DNA of 64,000 bases, taken from positions 1-64,000 of the IMG/VR virus record IMGVR_UViG_3300042453_005575. One strand, 5' to 3'. A model generated the notes under the pieces. The model was not told the origin of the DNA and made no database searches. It was given only the letters and a program-made list of their open reading frames with translations. This DNA comes from a virus. Made by a program: the position numbers and the translations under genes. Below are positions 44,979 through 53,406 of this stretch, piece by piece (position 1 is the first letter of the stretch; each line of letters begins with the position of its first letter).

Positions 44979-47039
44979 ATGCATTTTTCCATAAAAGAAT
45001 TTAAAACAATTGTAAACGACTTTTTCGCATACAATAAACATATTATAAGCGGGCAAGTAACGGTAGACTATCACTATTCTTCAGAAGCAGCCCCGAAATA
45101 TAGATTAAATTTCGGAAACCTAGAGTTTGAAACTGTGGAGGATATGCATCAAGTTTCCAAATACATACCAATACCTCTCCACGGGCTGATATATAAGAAT
45201 AAAGACCGTCACCCTAAGCTTTGGAACCATCTGGTCGTGAGCGCTAATTCTAATGACAAGCCTGCCACATTAAGCCTCATACAGAAAAAGCATACCGAAG
45301 CATTCAAAAGTATTAAACTAATTCCGGAAACTCTAGCAGAAGATCGCCAACCGTTTATTATATGTGAGGAACCTCTTGAAGTTACTGAAGGAAATTATAC
45401 TTATAGGTTTTTAACAATACCTGCATCAGGCAGATTCCGTGGCGGATCAAGATCTGATATATATTTGGCAGCTCGAAATGACGAGCCTATATATGATTAC
45501 CTGGATAAAGGTTATTTTGTGCTTCCGCTAGTCCGCCGGTTCTCGGCTTCGAATAAAACAGGTAAAACCACGCTTGTTGCAGATGAATACAACGTTCATG
45601 TGGCTCACATCATGCTAATGTGCTGTATACAGCCTGCTTTGGTCTCGGAATTGCAGGATGGATGTTTTATAAATTCGCATAACGCTGAAATAATGAGGCT
45701 GAAATTAGAGAAAAAATTAAGTGAAAAACAAAAAGCAGTTTTCGATAAGGAGAAAGCCAATATCGAAGCAGATTACAGGAAAAATACAACTCTCATTGTT
45801 ATAGGAAAACTCATGTCAGACGATATCCCAAAAACAACTATGAGAGATATCGTGTTTACAAAAACTTCTGCCGCATACGAAAACATTACGATAGAGGCAT
45901 CTGATTTGCTGAATGTCCTATACTCCAGGATGAATTTCCAAGGCGAGTTCGACATCTACGCTATCAGCAATTTATATAGCCAGTATGTAGAAGAATTATT
46001 GAACCAATCTCTTGAGGCTAAGGTATTAACACCGATTAAAATTAACGGAATCGAGATCAAGCCCTCGATAACTGCAACATATCAAAGATATATCAATGGA
46101 ATACGAATAAACAAAGACGAAGTAGCCAAAGTTATCCACCGCGCTTCTTGCTTTCATGACCAGAAAGACTACAATTTGTTTCTTAAGTCCATTTCCCGTA
46201 TGTCTATACGTTGGCATGATATTATTGCTAATGGCCTGCCTGTAAAAATCCATCAAATGAACTATGATGAATTAAAATCGCCAACACCCTCGGAGCGCGC
46301 TCCGGTTATAAAATTCTTTATAGACACCGATGACCACAGACAGATCAAAATCAAAGTAGATGACAAGCGTGCTGTGCGTGTCCAGTTTTCAAAATTACTG
46401 AAAAAGGTTGATAGCTTAAATAGAAAAACAAACGGCGGCTATGGTGCTCAGTATATTAACGGGTACAGATACACAACTCGAAACGGTGAGTGGTGCGCTC
46501 GAGAGCTTGTCGCTATTTTAGCTGAGTGTTGCACATTCGCTGAAAAAACAAAAAATGAAAACGGGGAAGAAGTAAACACAGTAAAAGTTGAGATAACGAA
46601 AGAAGATCTTACAAAACTTTTAGGTGTGGTGCAAAAAGAAAAAGAAGCAATGCTTAAAAGATCTAAAGAATTTTTGGCTTCGGCTGTCAAGCTGACCGGA
46701 GCAGAATCTATAGAATTTTTGGGTAAACCAGCCTATAAAGTAAAAGGCTTACTCCGTGAATACGCTGTGGTTATAGAAGACGCTAAAGTTTACGATTACG
46801 CTACAAAGCAATACCGCTGTATTGTGAATGACCGCCATTATAAAGGAGCCGGCTATGACGACATAGCATCTCGCTTATTGGCACTTAAAAATGACTCTGT
46901 TATGCAAAATCATATCGGCACACTCAAAGGAGCTGCTCAACCAGGAGCGGAAAACGCTCACAATAGCTACGCACCCGACAGAGAGATAGGAGAGATGGTC
47001 GAAACTATGGTTGACGAAGTGCTGAAAAAAACTGCATAG
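44979..47039 (+). CDS. Large hypothetical protein
   Basis: A 686-residue protein when begun at ATG 44979 (a TTG at 44961 is in frame). It has no recognised motif. Residues about 230-265 form a charged coiled coil (AEIMRLKLEKKLSEKQ). The middle has WHDIIANGLPVKIHQMN, and the C-terminus YRCIVNDRHYKGAGYDDIASRLLALKND, a pattern I associate with uncharacterised proteins of large phages. It precedes the exonuclease-like, JAB and E1-like genes with short gaps and may be transcribed with them. A substrate or scaffold in that pathway is conceivable, not shown. Confidence 0.72.
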   Translation: MHFSIKEFKTIVNDFFAYNKHIISGQVTVDYHYSSEAAPKYRLNFGNLEFETVEDMHQVSKYIPIPLHGLIYKNKDRHPKLWNHLVVSANSNDKPATLSLIQKKHTEAFKSIKLIPETLAEDRQPFIICEEPLEVTEGNYTYRFLTIPASGRFRGGSRSDIYLAARNDEPIYDYLDKGYFVLPLVRRFSASNKTGKTTLVADEYNVHVAHIMLMCCIQPALVSELQDGCFINSHNAEIMRLKLEKKLSEKQKAVFDKEKANIEADYRKNTTLIVIGKLMSDDIPKTTMRDIVFTKTSAAYENITIEASDLLNVLYSRMNFQGEFDIYAISNLYSQYVEELLNQSLEAKVLTPIKINGIEIKPSITATYQRYINGIRINKDEVAKVIHRASCFHDQKDYNLFLKSISRMSIRWHDIIANGLPVKIHQMNYDELKSPTPSERAPVIKFFIDTDDHRQIKIKVDDKRAVRVQFSKLLKKVDSLNRKTNGGYGAQYINGYRYTTRNGEWCARELVAILAECCTFAEKTKNENGEEVNTVKVEITKEDLTKLLGVVQKEKEAMLKRSKEFLASAVKLTGAESIEFLGKPAYKVKGLLREYAVVIEDAKVYDYATKQYRCIVNDRHYKGAGYDDIASRLLALKNDSVMQNHIGTLKGAAQPGAENAHNSYAPDREIGEMVETMVDEVLKKTA

Positions 47040-47064
47040 CCCATCAAATAAACACAGAAAACAA

Positions 47065-47706
47065 ATGAAAGCACCTTATATACTGGATATAGCTACCACA
47101 CCCTTGCCAAGAGAAACCCTCTTGGCAAGGGCTCCAGAATTCAAAGCTGGCGCGAATCTAAAAGACCCGGCTAAAATAGCCGAAGATATAGAACGAAAAA
47201 AGAAAAAGTATTTGGAAGATGCCCATCTTTCAGAAGCAACTGCTACTGTTTCGTGCATAGCTATAGCTGATTATAACCATCCAACTGATTCGATGTTGCT
47301 CACCAACGACTCTGAGAAGGATTTGCTGGCGAGCTTCGAAGAATTTATAACTAAAAATGAAAAAGAAAAACTAATAACATTCAGAGGATTTAAATTTGTT
47401 TATCCTTTCTTAGCTAGAAGAGGTGCGGTACACGGGTTCAATTTTTTCAAATATCTTGTGTACCCCGCAGCACTTCAAAGCAACCCATTCGAGCAACATA
47501 TCGACGTGGCAAAAATATGGGCTTGTGGGAGCATTTTTCATCCTGAAACGCTTCAAGAAATAGCTGATGTTCTAGGTATAGAATGCAGCGGGGTTTCTGA
47601 CATTTACCATGAATTAGTTAATAACACGTCTGATTCTTATGCGTTCGTACATATGTTCAATAAATTAAAAATAATAAATAAAATAGGTAAAGCCTTAGGA
47701 ATATAA
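47065..47706 (+). CDS. PolB-like 3'-5' exonuclease homologue with degenerate active site
   Basis: A 213-residue protein resembling predicted DnaQ/PolB-type 3'-5' exonucleases: YILDIATTPLP (residues about 5-15), NLKDPAKIAEDIERKK, SEATATVSCIAIAD, ITFRGFKFVYPFLARRG (about 103-119) and HIDVAKIW. In active members the first motif reads D-I-E-T and the second has a conserved Asp; here the Glu is Ala and that Asp appears as Tyr. It may thus be inactive or bind DNA without cutting. It sits four bases before the JAB gene. Confidence 0.7.
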   Translation: MKAPYILDIATTPLPRETLLARAPEFKAGANLKDPAKIAEDIERKKKKYLEDAHLSEATATVSCIAIADYNHPTDSMLLTNDSEKDLLASFEEFITKNEKEKLITFRGFKFVYPFLARRGAVHGFNFFKYLVYPAALQSNPFEQHIDVAKIWACGSIFHPETLQEIADVLGIECSGVSDIYHELVNNTSDSYAFVHMFNKLKIINKIGKALGI

Positions 47707-47710
47707 TATT

Positions 47711-48160
47711 ATGGGGTTATTTGAAAATATTAATCATCTATTGGCTAAAGAAATAGTCGAAGCCTCCCGTGTATGTGGATATTCAGAAGAAGAACAGGGT
47801 GGTATTATTCTTGAAAAAAATGGGGAGTATGTTTTTACCTATGTGAAAAACAAGCATAGAGGAAGTGATATGGCTCCTCAGCTGTACGAAACTGACTTAG
47901 AAGATTTTAAAGAAAATGTGGCCCCGAAAGTTGCGGATGGGTGGAAATTCTTTGCGAGTTTCCACACACATCCGTCATTCAGCCCTACCCCTAGCCGCTT
48001 GGATTTGGAGAAGTTATTCACAGGATTCAAATATAATGTTATTTTTGCTACCCATCAAAAAATGTTTTGTTGGGCAGAATGGTTGTCGCAAGATCATTTA
48101 TTTTTATATTACATTCCATTAAATTCACTCAAACTTATTATACATCATAATGAATCATAA
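47711..48160 (+). CDS. JAB/MPN (JAMM) metalloprotease
   Basis: A 149-residue protein with a complete JAMM zinc motif: His85-Thr-His87-Pro, seven residues, Ser95, two residues, Asp98, preceded by a Glu-rich strand (EEEQGGIIL) that can give the catalytic Glu. JAMM proteins cut isopeptide or C-terminal bonds of ubiquitin-like proteins, or trim tail proteins in some phages. It overlaps the E1-like gene by 11 bases, the classic partnership of prokaryotic ubiquitin-like systems. Short length fits a stand-alone catalytic domain. Confidence 0.85.
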   Translation: MGLFENINHLLAKEIVEASRVCGYSEEEQGGIILEKNGEYVFTYVKNKHRGSDMAPQLYETDLEDFKENVAPKVADGWKFFASFHTHPSFSPTPSRLDLEKLFTGFKYNVIFATHQKMFCWAEWLSQDHLFLYYIPLNSLKLIIHHNES

Positions 48161-48743
48161 AATTGCAATCGCGGGGGCAGGAGGAATCGGCTCTAACCTA
48201 TTAGCTATATTATTCGACTACGGCTTTAACCGTAAACAATTTGACTATGCTTCTGCCAAGGTCGATATTTACGATGACGACACAGTCGATTTGACTAACT
48301 TATTACATCAAAATTATAAAATAGACGACATCGGTAAATACAAAGTATCTGTTATGGAAGACAAGTACATTGTGAATGGGATCAAACGAAGGATGACCCC
48401 AGACGATTTTAAAAATTACAATGTTGTCTTTTGTTGCGTAGATAATATGCCTTTCCGTAAGGCTCTTTACGAGTATAGTTGGAACAACACAGATAAAAAA
48501 TTGTTCTGGGTTGACGGGCGCTGCACATCGCGGCAAGGCGCGGTGTTCACTTCTGAAATGCCTAAAGATATTCTGCTAAACTACATAGACGCTTCAAAAG
48601 AGGAAGGTGGATGTCTACTCGCCTTTGAGAAAGAACAGAACATCAGCCACACACTTCCAACGATTGTCGCAGGAATGATGGCTCAAGCTTTTCTAAACAA
48701 CCTTCGTGAGCAAAAAACATCCAAACTTATATTTATGGTGTAA
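48150..48743 (+). CDS. ThiF/E1-like adenylyltransferase
   Basis: A 197-residue E1-like protein. The nucleotide-binding loop is GAGGIGSN (residues 9-16), followed by YDDDTVDLTNLLHQNY (41-56) and IGKYKV (61-66), matching the Asp, Arg/Gln and Lys positions of ThiF; the Arg is His here. CVDN (96-99) is the conserved Asp region. Cys125 in VDGRC could be the thioester cysteine. It is shorter than ThiF and lacks the CxxC zinc ligands. It should adenylate the C-terminus of a ubiquitin-like protein; the overlap with the JAB gene makes a two-gene unit. Confidence 0.85.
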   Translation: MNHKIAIAGAGGIGSNLLAILFDYGFNRKQFDYASAKVDIYDDDTVDLTNLLHQNYKIDDIGKYKVSVMEDKYIVNGIKRRMTPDDFKNYNVVFCCVDNMPFRKALYEYSWNNTDKKLFWVDGRCTSRQGAVFTSEMPKDILLNYIDASKEEGGCLLAFEKEQNISHTLPTIVAGMMAQAFLNNLREQKTSKLIFMV

Positions 48744-48760
48744 CTATTTGAGATAGAATT

Positions 48761-48795
48761 GTGTAGGTATACTGTTGTACCCGGTGTACCTGCAC
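48761..48795 (+). terminator. Hairpin after the E1-like gene
   Basis: GTGTAGGTA (48761-48769) pairs with TACCTGCAC (48787-48795) with one G.U, and wobble pairs extend inward. AAAATTTTAA follows. It likely ends the JAB-E1 transcript. The remaining gap to 48946 holds only AT-rich sequence, with a possible -10 (TATAAA) near 48927 for the next gene. Confidence 0.5.
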
Positions 48796-48946
48796 AAAAT
48801 TTTAACTACTTGACAACTAAACTCAGGGAAACCATATTCAGATAGTTAACCACAGTTTTATCAAATCATCGATTTTTAAAATGCTTTTTAATATAGCTGG
48901 CAAACGCAAAACCTTTATTACTGTATAAACACACTAAAATATCACA

Positions 48947-49975
48947 ATGCCTATCATCAAACCATCAATTAAATTCGAAGGTTCCGATTTAAACTTAACC
49001 GCTTCGTCAGCCCCTTACATTCGCGAGGGTGTTCGGCGAGCGATATTTAATAAAACTACAAACCAAGAAGGAGCTTATCTTTACTTTCTGCCTGCGTTCA
49101 AAGCAGACGCTCATGGAAATGGAGTGTGGTATAAGAAGATAACTATTCGAGATAATTTCGGGACAAATTTTAAAGAAAAATATTATGTTCCTGACCGTAA
49201 TGAAGATCCGGCGGAATATTTTTCAAACAACTTTAGAATTTTGTATACTGAAGAAAGCCGCCCGAGAGACGAAGAAGTTAATGGTCGCAAGTTTAAAAAA
49301 TACCCCAGCTATGGTCGTTTAACAGACCGTGTGCTGTATAATGTAGCTTTTGCTCAGAATTTAGGTCTCGGAGCACATGTTTTAGATTTACCGTTAAGAA
49401 ACGGTGCCGATATTTTAAACAATTGGCTTGGAAGTAAAGATTTGGCTGGCAATAACCGACAACCAATAAATGACCCTGACCACTGTTTTCCTGTTTTTGT
49501 AAAACTCAAGGAAAACAGCGCTAACCCATGGGTTCTACAAATAGACAGCAGCCAGGCAGTCAAGCTTCCTCCTCAACTGGCGAACAGTGATTACTTATAT
49601 GATTTAGACGACATTTTCGAAACAAAGTCCAAAGAAGAGATTATTGCTAAGCTTCGTGAAATGTATTCTAGCAGTGTATTTGAAGCTTGTATGGATGGAT
49701 ATGATGGTTTGACTAAAGGGGCTATTTCACCTAGAGGCGTTGTCGCCCCAAAGTTCACAGCTCCTTCAGCCGAATCGTACAGTCCTGCCCCGACCAAACC
49801 GGTCGCCGCACCAGTCGCAGCAGTTGATATCCCCAAGGCTACTATAACTGCCCCAAAAATAGCAGTTAATCCCCCGCCAGCTGCGGAGATAGATATAAGC
49901 ACTCTTCCGGCTAACCCAATAGCTTCTGCGAAGTTGTCTAGGGAAGAAGCAATGAAGTTCATTAGCTCGAATTAA
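48947..49975 (+). CDS. Putative ssDNA-binding protein (gp32-like role)
   Basis: A 342-residue protein directly before UvsX. The core resembles single-strand DNA-binding proteins of large phages: aromatic-rich AYLYFLPAFKADAHG, VWYKKITIRDNFG, KYYVPDRNEDPAEYF, DRVLYNVAF and LDLPLRNGADILNNW. Residues about 265-320 are a Pro/Ala-rich flexible linker, ending in a short acidic-basic tail. Such proteins coat single strands and load recombinase and replisome. Identification rests on pattern memory and gene order, so it is moderate. Confidence 0.6.
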   Translation: MPIIKPSIKFEGSDLNLTASSAPYIREGVRRAIFNKTTNQEGAYLYFLPAFKADAHGNGVWYKKITIRDNFGTNFKEKYYVPDRNEDPAEYFSNNFRILYTEESRPRDEEVNGRKFKKYPSYGRLTDRVLYNVAFAQNLGLGAHVLDLPLRNGADILNNWLGSKDLAGNNRQPINDPDHCFPVFVKLKENSANPWVLQIDSSQAVKLPPQLANSDYLYDLDDIFETKSKEEIIAKLREMYSSSVFEACMDGYDGLTKGAISPRGVVAPKFTAPSAESYSPAPTKPVAAPVAAVDIPKATITAPKIAVNPPPAAEIDISTLPANPIASAKLSREEAMKFISSN

Positions 49976-49976
49976 A

Positions 49977-51167
49977 ATGGATTTTGAAGGCTATCTAAAT
50001 TCTATCAAAAAAAATTTCGGAAAAACATTTAAAGCAGACAATGTTAATCTGGAATTAAATACTGTAGATAAAGAGTTACCTCCTACAGGGATTGTCCTAG
50101 ACAATCCCTTGTTGGAGTATGCTTTTGACCGAAGGTTTATGGCGTACGGAAGGTGTTATTTAATTTATGGTAAAAAGGGGTGCTCTAAAACAACCATGCT
50201 TTTTGATATAGCTAAAATATTTCAAAAAGCAGGCGGGAAAATGTTTTGGGTCGAAACCGAGAGCGCCCCAGATTTCAATTATATGCAGCTACAGGGTGTG
50301 AACCCTAACGGCGTAATATATCACAATCCTAGATCATTAGAGGAAGCTCTGACATTATGCAAAATAACTATAGAGAACTACTCTAAATACACCGACGGTA
50401 AAACACCTATCATGGTGGCGCTCGACTCGATTGCTGGCGCTGCTACCGACTATGAGCGGGACCAAGATATAATAGGCCAACAAAAGGTGGGCGAACACGC
50501 TAAATTAATGGCTGCTTTCTATAGAAACATTATTCCATACCTGGAATGCGAGAATATGGTCTTTGTAGCTACCAACCAGCTTCGAGACAATATTAGCGCC
50601 ACTGGTCCTGGGTTTGGGATGGAGAAACCAGAAGCGCTTATCGGAGGCGAGGCGCAAAGGTTCAACTCTACTTATCAGTTCAAAGTAGCCAGAATAAAAG
50701 ATAACCTCACGGAAGACCATATGGGAGTTAAGCGTAAATCAGGCTCCACACACTCTCTAACTGTTAAGCGTAATAAGCTAGGTAGAGAAGGCAATAGCCA
50801 AAAAATAGAGTTTGATATACATATCAATGGAGGTATTGATTGGTATTCGCCATTGGTTCGGATGCTTGGAGAAAATTATTCTGCTCTTGTTGGTAAGACT
50901 GGTGGGTGGTATACTTGGAAAATACCTAACACTAAATTTGCTATTAACGTAGATGGAGAAGTGCAAGAAGGAGTTATTGACACAGAGAAGAAATTCAGGG
51001 AATCTGAATTGGCTTATCTGTTGGCCAATAGCGTTGAAGGTAAAGAAGTTGCTAGAAAAGCTTTTAGCATTCCTGACATGCCTTCCGCAGAAGTTATTGA
51101 AGAAATTGATAACACAAACAAAGCTCGACGCAAAAGAAAGTCTGAGTTAGAAGTTGATGGAGAATGA
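49977..51167 (+). CDS. UvsX/RecA-like recombinase
   Basis: A 396-residue RecA-family ATPase. Walker A is YGKKGCSKTT (residues about 63-72), followed by KMFWVETESAPD with the catalytic Glu, Walker B MVALDSIAG (about 142-150) and FVATNQLRDN (about 188-197), the L2-adjacent Asn/Gln region. The C-terminal tail is charged (KARRKRKSELEVDGE). It drives strand exchange and recombination-dependent replication with the neighbouring SSB candidate, SbcCD-like and UvsW-like proteins. It starts one base after the previous stop. Confidence 0.88.
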   Translation: MDFEGYLNSIKKNFGKTFKADNVNLELNTVDKELPPTGIVLDNPLLEYAFDRRFMAYGRCYLIYGKKGCSKTTMLFDIAKIFQKAGGKMFWVETESAPDFNYMQLQGVNPNGVIYHNPRSLEEALTLCKITIENYSKYTDGKTPIMVALDSIAGAATDYERDQDIIGQQKVGEHAKLMAAFYRNIIPYLECENMVFVATNQLRDNISATGPGFGMEKPEALIGGEAQRFNSTYQFKVARIKDNLTEDHMGVKRKSGSTHSLTVKRNKLGREGNSQKIEFDIHINGGIDWYSPLVRMLGENYSALVGKTGGWYTWKIPNTKFAINVDGEVQEGVIDTEKKFRESELAYLLANSVEGKEVARKAFSIPDMPSAEVIEEIDNTNKARRKRKSELEVDGE

Positions 51168-51345
51168 AACAGATATTTTGGTGCGTGTGACTGCAGAACT
51201 TAAAAAGCATTACAGCCTACGCGGTGTGGCTCAGGATCTTTTCCCTGATTTTGACGTTACGCCCGCGCAGCCCCAAAATATTACCAATGATTCCTCAGTA
51301 GAAAAAATCAATGAACGACTATCTTCAAAAGCTAGCCGAGATTGA
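51157..51345 (+). CDS. Small hypothetical protein overlapping the recombinase end
   Basis: A 62-residue frame starting at ATG 51157 (or ATG 51154), inside the last codons of the UvsX-like gene, and running into the start of the next small gene. An early helix (ETDILVRVTAELKKHY) and a Pro-rich middle are seen. No family is recognised. Overlaps at both ends (11-14 and 35 bases) are longer than typical, so it is less certain. Confidence 0.45.
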   Translation: MENETDILVRVTAELKKHYSLRGVAQDLFPDFDVTPAQPQNITNDSSVEKINERLSSKASRD

Positions 51346-51496
51346 AAAGCTCATCAAAAAAATGGATCTTCCCTTTTACCGTAAAAAAGTAAAAAATAAC
51401 GAAGATTTAAGATGGCTGAAAAGTAGTTTGTGTGTAAAAAATACTAAACACGCTAATTATAGCAAAGCTATGGAAATAATAAGTTCCTTAGTTTAA
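51311..51496 (+). CDS. Small basic hypothetical protein
   Basis: A 61-residue helical, Lys-rich protein (LAEIEKLIKKMDLPFYRKKVKNNEDLRWLKS). It is followed by a stable hairpin before the RuvC-like gene. Function unknown. Proximity to UvsX and RuvC suggests co-expression with recombination genes. Confidence 0.55.
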   Translation: MNDYLQKLAEIEKLIKKMDLPFYRKKVKNNEDLRWLKSSLCVKNTKHANYSKAMEIISSLV

Positions 51497-51498
51497 TT

Positions 51499-51527
51499 AT
51501 TCAGGGAGGTCCGAACCCTTCCTGAAT
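51499..51527 (+). promoter_or_regulatory. Eleven-pair hairpin ten bases before the RuvC-like start
   Basis: ATTCAGGGAGG (51499-51509) pairs with CCTTCCTGAAT (51517-51527) around the loop TCCGAAC. The GGGAGG in its 5' arm looks like a ribosome binding site sequestered in the stem. It could be a terminator for the upstream genes or a control element for the RuvC-like gene. Confidence 0.45.
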
Positions 51528-51536
51528 ATAAATATT

Positions 51537-52040
51537 ATGGTATATATCGGGTTTGATAACGGCGTAACTTCACAAGGCATAGGAGTCATTTCTTCGAAAG
51601 GAGAGGTGCATCTCTACGCATTGCCTATTAAGCGCGAACCTAGCTACACAAAAGAAGAAAAGCATATCACAAGAATAGACTATGCGGGGCTTGTCAACCT
51701 GTTAAAAGCCATCAAATCTTCATTTCCTGGAGAAAAATTTATAACAGCTATAGAAAGGCCCATGGTTAATAGCCGTCGCTTTAACGCGACATTATCCGCG
51801 ATAAGGTGTCTGGAAGCTACCATTATAGCTCTAGAAAGTGTAGGGTTAAAATACCATTATATAGATTCAAAAGAGTGGCAAAGATCTTTACTCCCTGCAG
51901 GCACAAAAGGAAGTGAAGACCTCAAAAAAGCCAGCTTAGATGTAGGTAGAAAAATGTTTCCCCATATAAAATTCAAAAAAGATGCTGACGGAATGTTGAT
52001 AGCTGAGTATTTGAGAATCAAAGATTCTAGAAAACTTTAA
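51537..52040 (+). CDS. RuvC-like Holliday junction resolvase
   Basis: A 167-residue RNase H-fold nuclease. GFDNG (residues 5-9) gives the first catalytic Asp, AIERP (about 70-74) the Glu, and KKDADGMLIAEY near the C-terminus the remaining acidic residues. Its length fits RuvC. It would resolve branched DNA made by UvsX-driven recombination before packaging. The upstream hairpin may regulate it. Confidence 0.82.
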   Translation: MVYIGFDNGVTSQGIGVISSKGEVHLYALPIKREPSYTKEEKHITRIDYAGLVNLLKAIKSSFPGEKFITAIERPMVNSRRFNATLSAIRCLEATIIALESVGLKYHYIDSKEWQRSLLPAGTKGSEDLKKASLDVGRKMFPHIKFKKDADGMLIAEYLRIKDSRKL

Positions 52041-52062
52041 CATTAAATATATAACTATTCTT

Positions 52063-52833
52063 ATGTTGCAATTAGACTTCTTGGGAAACTTTTCTCAAGA
52101 ACAAGAGGATATAAGTTTAAATGACGGTCAGTATGAGTTTTGGGACAGTGAATATAAAATACACCCAAAACCTCCGGTGATAATTAATTATAATAAAATT
52201 GAAAAATTTTTTATAGAGTTGGATTATTCGAAAGTTTCAGATTACAAAGGTTACTGGGAGAGTATAACTCCACAGAATGATGCGGATGTGTTTTGTCGTT
52301 GGTTGTTCGCTTTTATGAGTGTGCACACATCGTGGAAGGCTAATATTGTCGGGTATGCCGCTATAAAAAATTGGTGGACGTGGATAAATAAATGGGAAAA
52401 TTTATTGGAGTTGATACAAGCTAGCGGCGTCGGCATGCATAATAATCGGCTTAAGTTTATTTCTGAGTTTGCTTATGATTTTTGGGAAGACCCCTCAAAG
52501 TATAAAAAAGAGCAAAATGAATCTTGGAGTCAATTCAGAAATAGGCTTGAAAAAATTACTTTAGGATTAGGCATGGCAAAAACAAGTTTTGCTTTAGAAA
52601 TGTGCTACCCGAATCAGGCTAAAATTACATGTTTAGATACACACATGTTTCAAGCTTACGGCTTAGATCAATCCAAGCACGCTAAGAAATACAAAACAAT
52701 CGAACAGCATTGGGTCTATATGAGTAATATGTGGAATATTCCTCCATACATAGCCAGGTGCATGTATTGGGACCATAAACAGGGCCACTTAGACAGCAGA
52801 TATTGGAGCTTTGTATTCGAAAAACAAAAATAA
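52063..52833 (+). CDS. HhH-GPD-like DNA glycosylase
   Basis: A 256-residue protein. The central part has QASGVGMHNNRLKFI, then LEKITLGLGMAKTSFALEM (residues about 164-182) and CLDTHMFQAYGLD (about 190-202). The Lys in GMAKTSF and Asp in LDTH align with the catalytic Lys and Asp of Ogg1-type bifunctional glycosylases. It probably removes damaged bases from phage DNA. Trp-rich segments precede this region. A UV-damage endonuclease at 56176 adds to a repair theme. Confidence 0.72.
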   Translation: MLQLDFLGNFSQEQEDISLNDGQYEFWDSEYKIHPKPPVIINYNKIEKFFIELDYSKVSDYKGYWESITPQNDADVFCRWLFAFMSVHTSWKANIVGYAAIKNWWTWINKWENLLELIQASGVGMHNNRLKFISEFAYDFWEDPSKYKKEQNESWSQFRNRLEKITLGLGMAKTSFALEMCYPNQAKITCLDTHMFQAYGLDQSKHAKKYKTIEQHWVYMSNMWNIPPYIARCMYWDHKQGHLDSRYWSFVFEKQK

Positions 52834-52836
52834 AAT

Positions 52837-53040
52837 ATGGAAGACAATGAAGAATTAATTCAAGACGTGGAGAATGTACTGGAATATCTTTTAGCTGAAG
52901 GGATAGTTGAAAAAACTTACAAAAACGGAGAAGCGTATTATAACATAACCCCCGAAGGTTCGAGGCTAGTGCAAAAAACTAAAAAAGCCCCGCGTATGTC
53001 ACTACGGCGTAAGAAATCTTTGATTATGATAAAACCATAA
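52837..53040 (+). CDS. Small winged-helix-like protein, paralogue 1
   Basis: A 67-residue protein with VLEYLLAEGIVEKTYKNGEAYYNITPEG, a pattern of helix, turn and beta wing as in small winged-helix domains. The next gene repeats it (YLVAEGFIEPT...YNYTPEG). The C-terminus is very basic (MSLRRKKSLIMIKP) and may touch DNA. It starts three bases after the glycosylase stop. Confidence 0.62.
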   Translation: MEDNEELIQDVENVLEYLLAEGIVEKTYKNGEAYYNITPEGSRLVQKTKKAPRMSLRRKKSLIMIKP

Positions 53041-53057
53041 GTTATAATATAGATGCT

Positions 53058-53279
53058 ATGGACAACGAAGATTATGAATCTTGGGGTGAAAATAGCCCTA
53101 ACGAACAATTCGAGCAAATACAAAAATTAATCAATGAATTAAACCGCAGGTCCAAAAAATGTATGGACTATTTGGTTGCCGAAGGGTTTATAGAACCCAC
53201 AGCAACGCCTGGGGTTTATAACTATACGCCAGAAGGTTTGGTGTTAGCAAAACGAGAGTTTAAAAAGCTGTCTAGCTGA
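53058..53279 (+). CDS. Small winged-helix-like protein, paralogue 2
   Basis: A 73-residue protein whose second half (CMDYLVAEGFIEPTATPGVYNYTPEG) mirrors the preceding gene, so the pair arose by duplication. The first half is acidic and unlike the paralogue. A TATAAT box (53043-53048) ends nine bases before the ATG, so it can be expressed on its own. Both may be small transcription regulators; the evidence is fold-like pattern only. Confidence 0.62.
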   Translation: MDNEDYESWGENSPNEQFEQIQKLINELNRRSKKCMDYLVAEGFIEPTATPGVYNYTPEGLVLAKREFKKLSS

Positions 53280-53313
53280 AATCTTCGGCAGCCGGTAAAA
53301 ATTCTCATTTTTT

Positions 53314-53386
53314 GGGGGTGTAGCTCATTTGGTAGAGCAAGACCTTTGCAAGGTCGAGGTAGCAGGTTCGAGCCCTGTCATCTCCA
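53314..53386 (+). tRNA. tRNA-Ala(TGC)
   Basis: Full cloverleaf with acceptor GGGGGTG/CATCTCC, discriminator A, D arm with GGTAGAGC, anticodon loop TTTGCAA and T arm with GTTCGAG. The acceptor contains G3:U70, the main alanine identity pair. CCA is not encoded. Confidence 0.95.
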
Positions 53387-53406
53387 ATTTTTGGCAAACA
53401 ATTTAT

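Noticed and set aside
52837-53279. Toxin-antitoxin pair
   Set aside because: The two small adjacent proteins are paralogues of each other rather than a toxin with an antitoxin, and neither shows a toxin motif.
53314-53406. Upstream start for the gene at 53407 inside tRNA-Ala (and likewise 55138 for the gene at 55219)
   Set aside because: The longer frames would translate tRNA genes; internal ATGs just after the tRNAs begin the conserved protein sequence.
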